Of a stretch of DNA of 64,000 nt, positions 34,973 to 44,917 are shown piece after piece. Each line of letters starts with the position of its first letter. Position 1 is the stretch's first letter. This DNA comes from Streptomyces natalensis ATCC 27448 (GTDB lineage Bacteria; Actinomycetota; Actinomycetes; Streptomycetales; Streptomycetaceae): positions 620,001 to 684,000 of the forward strand of contig NZ_JRKI01000034.1 of the NCBI RefSeq assembly GCF_000935125.1, written 5' to 3'. A model generated the notes under the pieces. That model did no database searches and had not been told where the DNA came from. It saw only the letters and a list, made by a program, of their open reading frames with translations. The translations under genes were made by a program, and so were the position numbers.

Positions 34973-35908
34973 TCACGGGACCCGGAACGCTCGTCGGTAG
35001 GCGCCTGGTGTCGTGCCTGTCTGGGCGTGGAAGCGGCGGCGCATGTTGACCGCAGAGGTGAGGCCGACGCGGGCCGCGATCGCCTCGACCGGCAAGTTCG
35101 TCTCCTCCAACAGGGTGCGTGCCGCAGCCACCCGTCGGGAGAGCAACCATGCTCCCGGACTTGTGCCGAGTTGGTCGGCGAAGCGTCGGGCCAAGGTGCG
35201 GGGAGAGACGCCGAGGTAGGCGGCCAGGCCGTTTACCGACAGCGGTGTCCCGAGGCGCTCGTCGGCCCACTTGAGCAGGCCGTTGAGCGCATCCCCGGGC
35301 GGTGGAGGCGGCGCGTACTGTGCCTGGCTGCCCTCGCGATGCGGCGGCAGCACCATGTGCCGCGCGAGTAGGGCGGCGTATGCGGCCCCGTGGTCGTGCC
35401 GGACCAGATGCAGGCACAGGTCGAACCCCGCGCCCGCGCCGGCGCTGGTGGCGACGTCACCGTGATCCACGTAGAGCCTGTCCGGCTCTACGCGCACTTG
35501 GGGGAACTCACGCCGCAGCTGCTCGGCGCGCGCCCAGTGCGTGGTGGCCGAGCGGCCGTCCAACAGTCCGGTGCGGGCCAGCGCGAACACCCCGGAGCAG
35601 ATCGTGACCAGCCGCTCCCCGCGCACGTGCGCCCGCAGCAGTGCCCGGCGCACGAGATCGGAGAGCGGCTCCTCCACCGGCAGCCAGCCCGGGATGATCA
35701 CGGTGTCCGCGGCCCCGAGCGCCGACAGGCCCTGCGACACGGACATCGCGTACCCGCCTGTGGTCGGCACTGGGCCGGGCATCTCTGTGCAGGTGCCGAA
35801 TTCGTAGTGCTGCGGCACCCCTTGCCGCTTCGTGCCGAAGACCTCGACGGCGCAGCCGAGCTCGAACGTCGACTGCACCGGCCGCACCAGGGCTACCACG
35901 CGATGCAT
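34973..35908 (-). CDS. GlxA-type AraC-family regulator (GATase-like domain plus AraC HTH)
   Basis: A 311-residue transcription activator. The N-terminal DJ-1/PfpI-like domain (about 1-175) carries the LVTICSGVFALARTGLLDG elbow with Cys in place of a nucleophile. The AraC domain (about 215-311) has two HTHs (LSVNGLAAYLGVSPRTLARR and LPVEAIAARVGLTSAVNMRR) and the terminal QTGTTPGAYRRAF. ATG 35908 begins the conserved MHRVVALV. It is divergent from a small cupin gene (72 bp apart), its probable target. Confidence 0.92.
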   Translation of the reverse strand: MHRVVALVRPVQSTFELGCAVEVFGTKRQGVPQHYEFGTCTEMPGPVPTTGGYAMSVSQGLSALGAADTVIIPGWLPVEEPLSDLVRRALLRAHVRGERLVTICSGVFALARTGLLDGRSATTHWARAEQLRREFPQVRVEPDRLYVDHGDVATSAGAGAGFDLCLHLVRHDHGAAYAALLARHMVLPPHREGSQAQYAPPPPPGDALNGLLKWADERLGTPLSVNGLAAYLGVSPRTLARRFADQLGTSPGAWLLSRRVAAARTLLEETNLPVEAIAARVGLTSAVNMRRRFHAQTGTTPGAYRRAFRVP

Positions 35909-35980
35909 GGCACGAAAGTACCCCACGATGTCATCGCAGGCTCTGTCCCGCTGCGGCCCACGCACGGCACTGTTGCAGGC

Positions 35981-36316
35981 ATGCACCCCGAGATCCTCGC
36001 CCAAGAGGGCTACGCCTCTGTCTCTGTCGACGAATCCCCGGTCCGTGAGCTGTTCCCCGGAATCCGACTGCGTCCCCTGTGGCGGGGACCGGCCGGCGCG
36101 CACGCCAACGTGCTGGAGATGGATGCGGGCACCTCCTGGCCGCGCCGCGACGTCCACGAGCCCGGCCCGGAGGAGGTCTACGTGGTCGGCGGCACCTTCA
36201 ATGACGGAGCACGCGACTACCCGGCCGGCACGTTCCTGCACGCCCCGGCCGGGTCGTGGCATGTGCCCTCGACGACCACCGGCTGCACGCTGTTCCTCTT
36301 CTACCCAGAGGGCTAG
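35981..36316 (+). CDS. Small cupin protein (ChrR-like)
   Basis: A 111-residue single-domain cupin. The motif PRRDVHEPGPEEVYVVGG supplies His/Glu metal ligands and FLHAPAGSWHVPS the second His motif; both look intact, so it probably binds a metal and stabilises or senses a small molecule. The ATG at 35981 has a weak RBS. It pairs divergently with the GlxA-type regulator, and the 72-bp interval must hold both promoters. Downstream lies IS debris. Confidence 0.82.
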   Translation: MHPEILAQEGYASVSVDESPVRELFPGIRLRPLWRGPAGAHANVLEMDAGTSWPRRDVHEPGPEEVYVVGGTFNDGARDYPAGTFLHAPAGSWHVPSTTTGCTLFLFYPEG

Positions 36317-36360
36317 TAGGGCTCCGTTAGCTCTTCCTGTTGCGCTTGATCAGGAGCATG

Positions 36361-36522
36361 TTGGGAGTGTGGACGCTCGAAGTGAACCGGTTTCGGGCGA
36401 AGTTGACGTTGTTCGTGGCGGATGTGTTCGCCTCAGGGCCGCGTAAGGACCAGCGGGCCAAGGGCGACTGCTGTCTGCGGGGACTGATGCTGGATGGTCG
36501 CGTTCGCAGGTCGTCGCGATAA
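36361..36522 (+). mobile_element. IS701-family transposase N-terminal fragment
   Basis: About 54 codons resembling the N-terminus of IS701-type transposases (VNRFRAKLTLFVADVFASGP, then KDQRAKGDCCLRGLMLDGR). After DGR the frame departs from the expected RKSI continuation and stops at 36522. No C-terminal catalytic part exists nearby. A remnant. Confidence 0.6.
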
Positions 36523-36671
36523 TCGACCAGGACGGTGCGGTGCAGGTCAACCGGAAACTACCCAACGGGTCCGGACGGTGCTGCGGGTGATTGGCGATCC
36601 ACGTCCATGCGGTCCACGTGCGTGTCACGGCCCGGGGGTGCCAGGCGTTTTCACGCCCGCCCTGGGGCACG
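36523..36671. other. Debris between the IS701 fragment and the XRE gene
   Basis: With the preceding IS fragment, this makes a gene-poor stretch of 355 bp (36317-36671). The part after 36522 shows no ORF with codon bias and no repeat I can identify. Confidence 0.3.
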
Positions 36672-36893
36672 TCATTCGCCCGCGGCGTCCTCGGCCTCCC
36701 AGCGCAGCAAGTCGCCCGGCTGGCACCTGAGCACCTCGCAGAGCGCGGCGAGCGTCGCGAAGCGCACCGCCTTGGCGCGGCCGTTCTTGAGTACCGCCAG
36801 GTTGGCGGGCGTGATGCCTACGCGGTCGGCGAGGTCACCCACGGACATCTTCCGCCTGGCCAGCATCACGTCGATGTCGACGACGATCGGCAT
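36672..36893 (-). CDS. XRE-family small regulator (YozG-like)
   Basis: A 73-residue HTH protein (KMSVGDLADRVGITPANLAV at about 15-34, KNGRAKAVRFATLAALCEVL after), of the compact YozG type that accompanies DUF2975 membrane proteins. ATG 36893 overlaps the upstream stop (ATGA). Likely represses its own operon through the 21-bp palindrome at 37415-37435. Confidence 0.9.
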   Translation of the reverse strand: MPIVVDIDVMLARRKMSVGDLADRVGITPANLAVLKNGRAKAVRFATLAALCEVLRCQPGDLLRWEAEDAAGE

Positions 36894-37384
36894 CAGATCA
36901 CCTCGTCCAACTCGGCCTGCATCTGCGCCGCTTCGACGTCGCGCGCGACGGCCTGGGCGAGCAGCATCCGCAGCACGAGCACGATGAGCGCGACCCCCAG
37001 GATGGCCAGGCCGACCCCGCCCATGATGACGGTGACGCCCGGGTCGGCCCGCTGGCCCGGCGCATTGATGGCCGTGACCGCGAACCACAGGAGGGCAGCC
37101 GCCACGATCGCGCCGATCACAGCGTCCACGTACCGGAAGGCGGCATGGGAGAACACGGTTCCGCGTCGCACCATCGTCACGAGCCGCCATACGCTGACCA
37201 GCGCGACCTGGACCGACACCATGCCCAAGATCGTGATCACGCGCAGCGGGGTCAGCGGGAGCGACCCGTCCTCCGGGTCGCTCCCGGTGACCAACACCCA
37301 CACCATCCCTGCCTGTACGCACACGGTGCCGGCCAGCACCACCACGAGCACGACGCGAAGCGCACCCACTGCCAGCCTGCCCAT
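36893..37384 (-). CDS. DUF2975 membrane protein
   Basis: A 163-residue protein with four hydrophobic segments (about 5-28, 48-68, 88-110, 124-146) and a charged C-terminal tail (VARDVEAAQMQAELDEV). It belongs to the DUF2975 family, which almost always precedes a YozG-like XRE regulator. Function unknown; the pair is thought to act as a membrane-linked regulatory module. First gene of a two-gene minus-strand operon with translational coupling. Starts at ATG 37384, 31 bp from a perfect palindrome. Confidence 0.88.
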   Translation of the reverse strand: MGRLAVGALRVVLVVVLAGTVCVQAGMVWVLVTGSDPEDGSLPLTPLRVITILGMVSVQVALVSVWRLVTMVRRGTVFSHAAFRYVDAVIGAIVAAALLWFAVTAINAPGQRADPGVTVIMGGVGLAILGVALIVLVLRMLLAQAVARDVEAAQMQAELDEVI

Positions 37385-37414
37385 GACCCACCCTCCCATC
37401 GAGTTGCGATGAGA

Positions 37415-37435
37415 ATCTATCGAATCTCGATAGAT
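37415..37435. promoter_or_regulatory. Perfect 21-bp palindrome upstream of the DUF2975-XRE operon
   Basis: ATCTATCGA (37415-37423) and TCGATAGAT (37427-37435) flank ATC. It is AT-rich against the background and is placed 31-51 bp before the operon start, where a promoter should be. The obvious ligand is the co-encoded XRE protein. Confidence 0.65.
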
Positions 37436-37593
37436 GAAGCAAAGGTTTGGGACGGAGAGTGGGCGGCGGTTTCGCACCGCGGCCGGACGCCCGCCTCCCC
37501 CTCTCATGGCATGGCTTCGCGCGAAGCGTCTTGATCTTTGTCCACCACCGGGGAGTTCGCCGCGTCCGCCCACAGGGGTGGCACGATGTTTGG

Positions 37594-38109
37594 ATGGACT
37601 TACCGGTGGGAGCTGCGGCAGTCACACTGCAGATGGCCGAGGAGGATCTTCGCCCCGTCGTGGAACGGCTGGCTCAGGCCGAGCGACACGATCTGTCGGA
37701 GTTTCGCGGGTACATCCCTGGCCCCGACGGGCTGTTCGCGTTCGACCAGCTACCACATTTCTTCTCCGATCCGGGCCGCCGCGCCTACCTGATCCACCAC
37801 GGAACGGACCTAGCCGGCTTCGCTCTGACGTACACGCTTGCCGACGGCGCAGCATCCATCTACTCGTTCTTCGTCGTCCGCGCCCTACGCCGACAAGGAG
37901 TCGGCAGCCAGGCTGCCCAACAACTTCTTCGCCTGCGGCCCGGCCCCTGGGCCATCTGCTTCCAGGAAGCCAACAAGGGCGCCGCCCGGTTCTGGCGTCA
38001 AGTCGCCGCTGCCACCGGCGGGGCGGCGTGGCGCGAGGAGCAACGGCCGGTCCCACCGCCCTTCCCACAGGACATGCCCCCGGATACGTGGCTGCTCCTC
38101 CACCGCTGA
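37594..38109 (+). CDS. GNAT-family acetyltransferase
   Basis: A 171-residue GNAT protein of the sort that annotates as N-acetyltransferase: acceptor-side AEEDLRPVVERLAQAERHDL, central strands GFALTYTLADGAASIYSFFV and the acetyl-CoA loop VRALRRQGVGSQAAQQLLRL (R-x-x-G-x-G/A). A late aromatic FQEANKGAARFWRQ helix is typical. ATG 37594 is the best start; no clear RBS, so it may be leaderless. The substrate is unknown. Confidence 0.88.
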   Translation: MDLPVGAAAVTLQMAEEDLRPVVERLAQAERHDLSEFRGYIPGPDGLFAFDQLPHFFSDPGRRAYLIHHGTDLAGFALTYTLADGAASIYSFFVVRALRRQGVGSQAAQQLLRLRPGPWAICFQEANKGAARFWRQVAAATGGAAWREEQRPVPPPFPQDMPPDTWLLLHR

Positions 38110-38581
38110 AGGCCCGCACCGGACCGCACGGCGCGAAAGGCATGGTCTTCTCCCTGGTGGATGAGGTGGGGGCAGGTCAGGCGGGCTACGGGGTGGCGCT
38201 GAGGCAGATGAGCCGGCCGGAGGGTCCGGCATCACGGCCCAGTGGGTGCCGCCCGGGCTGGTGAGCGGGCTTGGTGGCGTCCCGGCTCCAGCAGGTCGCC
38301 ACCGGGCAGGAAGAGCACCTGGCGGGGTGAAAGAAACCCTGTGTTCTCAGGTCTGTGGGGAATGTTCGCGACGCCCTGTCCCTAAATTAGTACATACGTG
38401 CCGGACTCCTGTCGAGAGGTTCCGGCAAATCGGGCAAACGCGCCTCGGGGGGCAATCGCTGGCCAATCGCTGCACCTGCGGGAACGACGGAGGGTGACGG
38501 TGAAAATGCAGAGATGCAGGGAGGTCTTCGGTGAGATGGCGCCCGCAGGGGCACTTTCGAGGAAGGATTGATACCTTCGTA
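38110..38581. other. Gene-free gap, 472 bp, between the GNAT and TetR genes
   Basis: The first 180 bp holds a short translation (MVFSLVDEVGAGQAGYGVAL) that could be a membrane-transporter remnant, but it is too short to assign. The rest, up to the operator, is AT-richer (TAAATTAGTACATACG at 38392-38407), promoter-like, and probably drives the TetR operon. Confidence 0.4.
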
Positions 38582-38606
38582 CATAACTGACTTCGCTGAA
38601 GTATGT
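38582..38606. promoter_or_regulatory. Candidate TetR operator
   Basis: ACTTC (38590-38594) and GAAGT (38598-38602) flank GCT, with outer CATA and TATG making an interrupted palindrome ending about 23 bp before the tetR start. Position and symmetry suit TetR autoregulation. Confidence 0.45.
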
Positions 38607-38628
38607 GAGACACCCGGGAGAGATGGTC

Positions 38629-39267
38629 ATGGCTGGGCAGGGCGGCGCGAAGCGGCGGTACGACCCCAAGCGGCGGATAGCGGAGATCACCACCGCCACC
38701 GAGAAGGTCATCGCCGAGCGCGGCATCGAGGGGCTGACCCACCGGGCGGTGGCCGAGCAGGCCGGCGTCCCGCTCGGTGCGACGACCTACCACTTCGCGA
38801 CCAAGGACGACCTCATCCAGGCCGCCCTCCAGCGGGCCGTCGACCGCTACGCCGCCTACCTCGCCGACTGGGTCGCCCAGCGCCCCGAGCTCACCCCGGA
38901 GCAGCTCACCGTGCTGCTCACCGACGCCCTCATGGGCTGCTTCGGCCCCCAACGCGACCAGCAGGTCATGGAGTTCGAGCTCTATCTGGCCGCTTTGCGT
39001 CGGCCCGCACTGCGCCCGATCGCCGACCGGTTCATCGAGCTGAGCATCGACGCGCTCCTGCCGTACGTCGACCCGCTCACCGCCCGCACCGCAGCCGTGG
39101 CCACCAACGGCCTGACCTTGCGCGGCCTGGCCGGCACCACACCTCCCACCCGGGCGGAGGTCGAAGACATCCTGCGCCGCATCCTCACCCCCAACCCCAA
39201 CCTGCCCACCCCCACCGCCGCCGCCGCCGACCAGGACATCCCACAGGTCCCCGAGGTCCCGGCATGA
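38629..39267 (+). CDS. TetR-family transcriptional regulator
   Basis: A 212-residue regulator. The N-terminal HTH (ERGIEGLTHRAVAEQAGVPL, about 30-50) and the start of helix 3 with TTYHFATKDDLIQAAL are classic. The C-terminal ligand domain is followed by a Pro/Ala tail. ATG 38629 has GGGAG 8 nt upstream; ATG 38623 is too close to it. The stop overlaps the start of the HTH_42 gene (ATGA), forming an operon. A palindrome sits just upstream. Confidence 0.9.
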   Translation: MAGQGGAKRRYDPKRRIAEITTATEKVIAERGIEGLTHRAVAEQAGVPLGATTYHFATKDDLIQAALQRAVDRYAAYLADWVAQRPELTPEQLTVLLTDALMGCFGPQRDQQVMEFELYLAALRRPALRPIADRFIELSIDALLPYVDPLTARTAAVATNGLTLRGLAGTTPPTRAEVEDILRRILTPNPNLPTPTAAAADQDIPQVPEVPA

Positions 39268-40432
39268 ACTCCGTTCCCCGCATCACCGACGCACAGCGCC
39301 GCGCCCGCCTGGCGCGCCGCCACCTGCCCGGCCCCGGCCGGCGGGCGGCAACCACCCGGGAGGTGGTCGAGTCGGTGCTGGCCCTGCACGCCACCGACGC
39401 CGCCACGGTCTACCTCTCGGCTGCCGCCCGCCTGGACGACTCCAGCCACGAGTCCGTCGAACGCGAGCTGTACGAGCGTCAGGCGCTGCTGCGGATGACG
39501 GCGATGCCTGCACCCTCTTCGTCGTTCCCATTGCCCTGGCGCCCGTGATGCTGGCCGCCGTCGGCCGACCGAATGCCGCAGCCCGCACCAAGGGGCTGCT
39601 GCGGCAGCTGGAACAGAACGGCTACGGCGACGCCGCCTGGTTGGAGAGCGTCACCCGCAGCACCCTGGCGGCCGTACGGGAGCGAGGCGAGGCCACTACA
39701 CCCGAACTCGCCGCCGCCGTCGCGGGCCTGGACCGGCAGTTGGTCATCGCTCCCGGCAAGCGGTACGAGTCGCGCCGCAGCATCGCCACTGACCTGCTCT
39801 TCGCTCTGGCTGCCGACGGTCACCTCACCCGCGGTAGCCGCTGCGGCGGCTGGACCAGCAACCAGCATGCCTGGACCGTCGCCCCTGAACTGCCGGAGAT
39901 TCCGGCCCCGTTGGCCCGCGCCGAGTTGGTCCGCCTCTGGCTGGGTACCTTCGGGCCAGGCACCGTCGCCGACCTGAAGTGGTGGACCGGCTGGACGGTG
40001 ACCGACACCCGCAAGGCCGTAGCCGCCGCGGGCGCGGTCGAGGTCCACCTGGACGAGGCCACCGGCTACGCGCTGGCGGAGGACATGGACGCGGCAGTCG
40101 CCGAGCCGGAGCCGTCGGCCGTGCTGCTGCCCGCGCTCGACCCCACCCCCATGGGCTGGCGGGAGCGCGGCTTCTATCTCGACCCCGACCACGTCCCCGC
40201 GCTCTTCGACCGGATGGGCAACATCGGCCCGACCGTGTGGTGGAACGGCCGCATCGTCGGCGGCTGGGCACAACGCAAGGACGGAACCCTGGCCTGGCGA
40301 CTGCTCGACGATCCCGGACGAGAGGCCCGTACGGCCATCAAGGCCGAGGCGGAACGGATGACGGCCTTCCTCGCGGAGCGCCGCTTCACCCCCGCCTACC
40401 GCACTCCTCTGGAACGCGAACTCGCCTCCTGA
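39264..40432 (+). pseudogene. Winged-helix HTH_42/AlkZ-superfamily protein, frameshifted
   Basis: A DNA-binding/glycosylase-like protein of about 390 codons. The N-terminal part (MNSVPRITDAQRRARLARRH through YERQALLRMTAM) runs in one frame and then loses a base near 39505-39510. The continuation CTLFVVPIALAPVMLAAVGR is read from the next frame. The remainder, open to 40432, carries family features (ALDPTPMGWRERGFYLDPDH and NGRIVGGWAQR). The start overlaps the tetR stop (ATGA). One nucleotide restores an apparently full-length gene, so a sequencing error is possible, though real decay fits the surroundings. Confidence 0.8.
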
Positions 40433-40441
40433 GTACATGAC

Positions 40442-40861
40442 TTACTCGCCCTGCCCGCCTTGGGGGAGGTAGCAGTTGGTCTCCCAGATGACGCCGTACA
40501 TGTCACGGACGGCACCGTAGGCAGCGCCCCAGAACCGGTTCTCCAGCTCCTCCAGGACCTGCCCATCCTCGGCGAGCTTGTCGAAGGCCGTCCGCTGCTC
40601 GGCGGGGTCCTCGTAGACCAGACCGACGTGGATGCTGTTGCCGATGACGTGCTCACCACCGCCCAGCGGCGTGCCGTACAGCTCGGCGACGCCCAGCGCG
40701 CTGCCGTCGGAGAACTGGAGCTTGGCGTAGACCACCGTCCGGTCCGCGCCCGGCGTCGTGTCCATGCCCGGCATCTCGGACAGCAGCATGGTGCGCTCGG
40801 TGAGCTCCTCGACGCCGAAGACGTCGGTGTAGAAGGCGATCGCCTCCAGGCTGTCACGCAC
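40442..40861 (-). CDS. VOC (glyoxalase-like) family protein, 5' end doubtful
   Basis: A 139-residue vicinal-oxygen-chelate fold protein from GTG 40861 (RDSLEAIAFYTDVFGVEELT). Upstream of the GTG the frame stays open as FQRFVPLLYV, which is normally part of the first beta strand, up to about 40915, but contains no usable start codon before a TAG. Either the GTG is used and the first strand is lost, or an upstream start has been destroyed. Metal ligands look partly preserved (HVGLVYEDP, MYGVIWETN). The boundary at about 40915 coincides with a shift to unrelated sequence. Confidence 0.65.
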   Translation of the reverse strand: MRDSLEAIAFYTDVFGVEELTERTMLLSEMPGMDTTPGADRTVVYAKLQFSDGSALGVAELYGTPLGGGEHVIGNSIHVGLVYEDPAEQRTAFDKLAEDGQVLEELENRFWGAAYGAVRDMYGVIWETNCYLPQGGQGE

Positions 40862-41051
40862 GTACAGCAGGGGAACGAAGCGCTGGAAGATCTCAGAAGC
40901 CCGGTTCTAGGAGGCATCACGCCGTGTGCGCTTCGTCTGCTCCGGTCGTCACCGTTGCGGAACTTGCTCAGCCGAGCGGACTGGCGGAGCGGCGGCATCA
41001 CACCGTCCCGAAAGCTCCTCACTGTCAGAACCCCGCGCCAGCATGGGGTGC

Positions 41052-41225
41052 ATGACGGAGCAGAGCGCCCACTTCCTCTTGGGCCCACGGCAGATCCCCG
41101 CCCGGGCTCACACGGTCGGGCCCGGCTGGAACGCACTGCTCGACCAGCTCCACCACGACCTGCTCACCCTTGCCCCGGGCCACCAGATCGACAGCCTCAC
41201 GTCATGGGATTCCTTGTCTTCTTGA
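41052..41225 (+). pseudogene. 5' fragment of a conserved Streptomyces hypothetical gene
   Basis: 57 codons starting MTEQSAHFLLGPRQIPARAH. From memory, a conserved family of about 150 residues begins this way and continues with an LKEKFG-like stretch after the DSL region. Here it stops early after TSWDSLSS. Another truncated gene in the accessory segment. Confidence 0.5.
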
Positions 41226-41301
41226 GCCGAAGTCCCCCGGCAGGAAGGCACGGGGGACTTCGACACGTCGCTGATCCCAGGAAAGCGGTGGTCCCTTCGC
41301 T

Positions 41302-42917
41302 TCAGCCTTTGCTGACCGCCGCAAGGATCTCCGGCAGGCGCCCGGCCACCCGGGGAGCCGCCAGGCGCAGGCCCAGGGCCGCGATGCCGAGACCGTAAAC
41401 GGCGCCGGCCGGAAGCACGATCCACAACAGGCCGTGCAAGCCCGCCACGTGGAGCCCGATGGTCAGTCCGAGCAGCGGCGAGATCAGCGCGGCGGCGGCC
41501 AGCACTCCGGCGAAGAAGCTGCCCCAGACGAGCGAGCCCTGGCCGGCGGCAGTGTTCTTGTTGCCCTCCGAAGGGATCGAGTACGGGAACAGCGCCGAGG
41601 CCGTCGCTCCGCTGGCCACCGTTGCGCCCAGCAGGGCCAGTGAGAGGCCGTAGACCTCCGGGAAGGCCGACCACGGGCCGAGGAAGGCCGCGGCGGCGAT
41701 GGCGACCAGCGTGAGGTACGGGACGCCCACCAGTGCCAGGGTCAGCGCACGCGCCCTCAGCTCCTCGTAGGCATCGCGTGCGGTGGAGATCGTCGAGGCC
41801 ACCATCCAGAACGCCGAGGTGTCCTGTCCGAACTGGTTGGACATCTGCGCACCGAGCATCCCGGCCGCCCACAAGGCGGTGTAGACGCTGCGGTTCCCCT
41901 GTAGGGACAAGATGAACGGCATCAGCAGGCCGAAGCCGAGCGTTGTCGACCAGGACATCTTGGACTTCGGATCGCGCCAGGCGTAGCGCAGCATACGCAG
42001 CATGACCGTGCCTGTCCGCCCGTCCGGCAGTAGCCGTGCGAGCCCCCGCTGCCCGCCGCCGGAGCGGCGCGTGCTGTCCTTCTCCAGGGCCTGGAGGGTG
42101 GAGGAGTCCGGGGCGGTCATCAGGGTGGTCAGGGTGCGCTGCCACCACCACAGGAGCAGTGCCAGCGCCAGCACGGCCAGTGCCAGGCCGGCCGCCGCGC
42201 GTCCGTAGGCGCCGTGCCCGGCGTCGTCCACCGCGCTGATCGCCGAGGCCGGCGGTACCCAGCGCAGCGCGTTGCCCAGCGGCTCCAGGACAGGCAGGCT
42301 GTCGGGGCGGCCCAGCCGTTGCACGGCGAGGTTGAAGCCCTGGGTGCCGAGGGCGATGAACAGGCCGCCGAGCACGGCGAGATCGCGGCCGCGGCGGCTG
42401 GTCAGCAACCGCACCGAGGCGGTGGCGACCGCCCGCGCCAGGGTGACGCACACCAGCACCACCAGGATAACGGCCGCGATGCCGACGACAGCTGCGACCA
42501 CCCCGTTGGCGACCGAGATCACCGCGCCGGTCGCCACGGCGAGCGTGACAACCGGGCCGATCCCGACCAGCGATGTCACCATCAGCGCACGGATCAGCGG
42601 GCGCGGCCGCAGCGGCAGCATCACCAGCCGGGTCGGGTCGAGGGTCTCGTCGCCGGTGGGGAAGAACAGCGGCATCGCCGCCCAGCCCAGGGTGAGGATG
42701 CCGATGAGAAGGACGGCGAGCGCGCCGGCGTGCGGATTGCCGCGCAGCGCTATCAGGCCGAGGACGACCAGGCCCGCGACGAGCAGGCCCGCGAACGCGG
42801 AGGCGACATACCCCACCGCGCGCCCCGGCGACTGGCGCACGCCGTTGCCCAGCAGCGTCAGCTTGAGCCGCACGAAGACCGGGACCAGTGGGGTGGTGGC
42901 GGCGGTGGCTTCGGCGC

Positions 42918-42921
<4 letters not shown>
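41302..42921 (-). CDS. ABC-2-type transporter permease
   Basis: A 539-residue membrane protein with about twelve hydrophobic helices in two halves and polar loops (DSSTLQALEKDSTRRSGGGQ near the middle). It partners the upstream ATPase to export or insert a substrate. ATG 42921 overlaps the ATPase stop (ATGA). Such two-gene modules are common near antibiotic or lantibiotic loci, but no specific substrate can be named. Confidence 0.85.
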
Positions 42922-43766
<845 letters not shown>

Positions 43767-44416
43767 GACTTGCCTTTCAACTCCCCGTAGGGGCCTGGTC
43801 ATGACCCCCGTTCGGCATCCCACGATACGTGTCGACGCGACAGGACAACGAGCGGGTGCTCGAAGACCGGCATGGCCAAGAATTCCCCAATAATTCCCCA
43901 AGGTCACCGAACTCGAAGCGGGGAATGCCTGCGAATCCTGTGGAGCTGCGGCCGCACCGCTTGTACGGCGACGGTCAACAGGCATGGATCACCATGCAAT
44001 TCGACAACTACCGCAGTATTCCCGGTTCGCCCCACGACACCGACGACGAAGCCGATGCAGCGGGCGATGACGTAGAACCTGCGCAACTTGTCGCAGGATC
44101 CAGAAGGCGATGAAAAGGGAGTAGCTCCCGCAATGCCCGTTTTGGTGACAGGGCTGACAGGGCTGAGCGGGGTGAGCGGGGTGAGCGGGGTGAGCAAAGG
44201 GCGATGTGCCGAGGTGTTGCTCACTTCGGTGATCTTTTTGGATCGTTCAAAGACTCGTGTGTTAGCTCCGCAGCACCGACCGGCCATGACCTGAGAAAAA
44301 GAGCCGGCGGTATGGAAAACGGGGGAAGAAGACCGGGGGGCCGGCTTTGCTTGCAGGCTTCACACCGGTACTCCGCCATGCCCTCTTCCCCCGGTAGCGC
44401 ATCAAAGACTCTATAC
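43767..44416. other. Gene-poor region, 650 bp
   Basis: It holds the ABC operon promoter (minus strand) near 43770-43850 and three short 9-bp tandem repeats at 44161-44194. A 94-codon plus-strand ORF (43829-44113) is open, but its codon use does not look coding. The remainder shows no recognisable gene. Confidence 0.4.
44161..44194. repeat. GGGGTGAGC tandem repeat
   Basis: Three to four consecutive 9-bp units (GGTGAGCGG register), preceded by two copies of GACAGGGCT at 44148-44163. Simple slippage repeat within the gene-poor region. No function suggested. Confidence 0.7.
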
Positions 44417-44608
44417 GTGAAGCGCAATACCCGGAGGATAGCCACTACTTCGGCGCTGGCTACCACCGTGGCCGCTTCCACGATTGCGACCGGAACCGTC
44501 GCCGCAGCGACCGCCGCCCTCACCTCGGCCCCAGAAAAGGGTGCCGGACACGCCAGCGTCGGTAGCGTGCTGGCCCAGCCGGGGAAGACGTCGACGTTTT
44601 GCCCGTGA
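44417..44608 (+). CDS. Possible secreted peptide, probably truncated
   Basis: 63 codons from GTG 44417 (MKRNTRRIATTSALATTVAA start) look like a signal peptide of Arg-rich n-region plus Ala/Thr core, followed by about 25 residues of mature sequence ending GKTSTFCP. IS5-derived sequence begins about 90 bp downstream, suggesting that an original gene was cut. It could also be a fortuitous open frame. Confidence 0.35.
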   Translation: MKRNTRRIATTSALATTVAASTIATGTVAAATAALTSAPEKGAGHASVGSVLAQPGKTSTFCP

Positions 44609-44699
44609 CAGCATTTGGCTACACCGACAACGGCACCCGCAGCAACACTGCAATCACCTTCACATCCGCCGCCTGGATGCCCCTCACGCAGCGCCTGCC

Positions 44700-44879
44700 G
44701 CCCTTGGCGTCGGCGGCGGCCTGGACATGCTGGAGGAGTTCCTCCCAGGTGCCGTCGGCGGGCCACAGCAAGTACCGCTTGTGGACGGTCGCCCAGGGAC
44801 CGAAGCGTTCGGGCAGTTCACGCCACTGCACGCCGGTGCCGAGCCGGTGAAATCGATTGGTGATGGGATTCATTTTCAT
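44700..44879 (-). mobile_element. IS5-family transposase fragment
   Basis: About 60 codons with the IS5-type N-terminal signature: HRLGTGVQWRELPERFGPWA, then WPADGTWEELLQHVQAAADA. No DDE residues; the frame continues into unrelated residues beyond AADAKG. A remnant whose end coincides with the promoter of the zinc-type rpmF gene. Confidence 0.75.
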
Positions 44880-44880
44880 G
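44861..44880. promoter_or_regulatory. Candidate Zur box upstream of the zinc-free rpmF
   Basis: The reverse strand reads CATGAAAATGAATCCCATCA, containing one full TGAAAAT half-site and a degenerate partner of the 7-1-7 Zur palindrome as known in Streptomyces. It lies 38 bp upstream of the rpmF ATG. The following genes (zinc-free ribosomal protein, COG0523 GTPase) are classical Zur targets. Confidence 0.5.
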
Positions 44881-44917
44881 TAGCGTTTGCGTCCTCATAT
44901 CCACCCAGGAGGACCCC

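Noticed and set aside
34957..34974. GGGCCTGTCCGGCGGATC as an IS terminal repeat
   Set aside because: Only one copy was noticed, and it overlaps the regulator's stop codon; not enough to define an element.
43829..44113. 94-codon plus-strand ORF beside the ABC operon
   Set aside because: No RBS, no recognisable domain, and third-position GC is not elevated as in real genes here.
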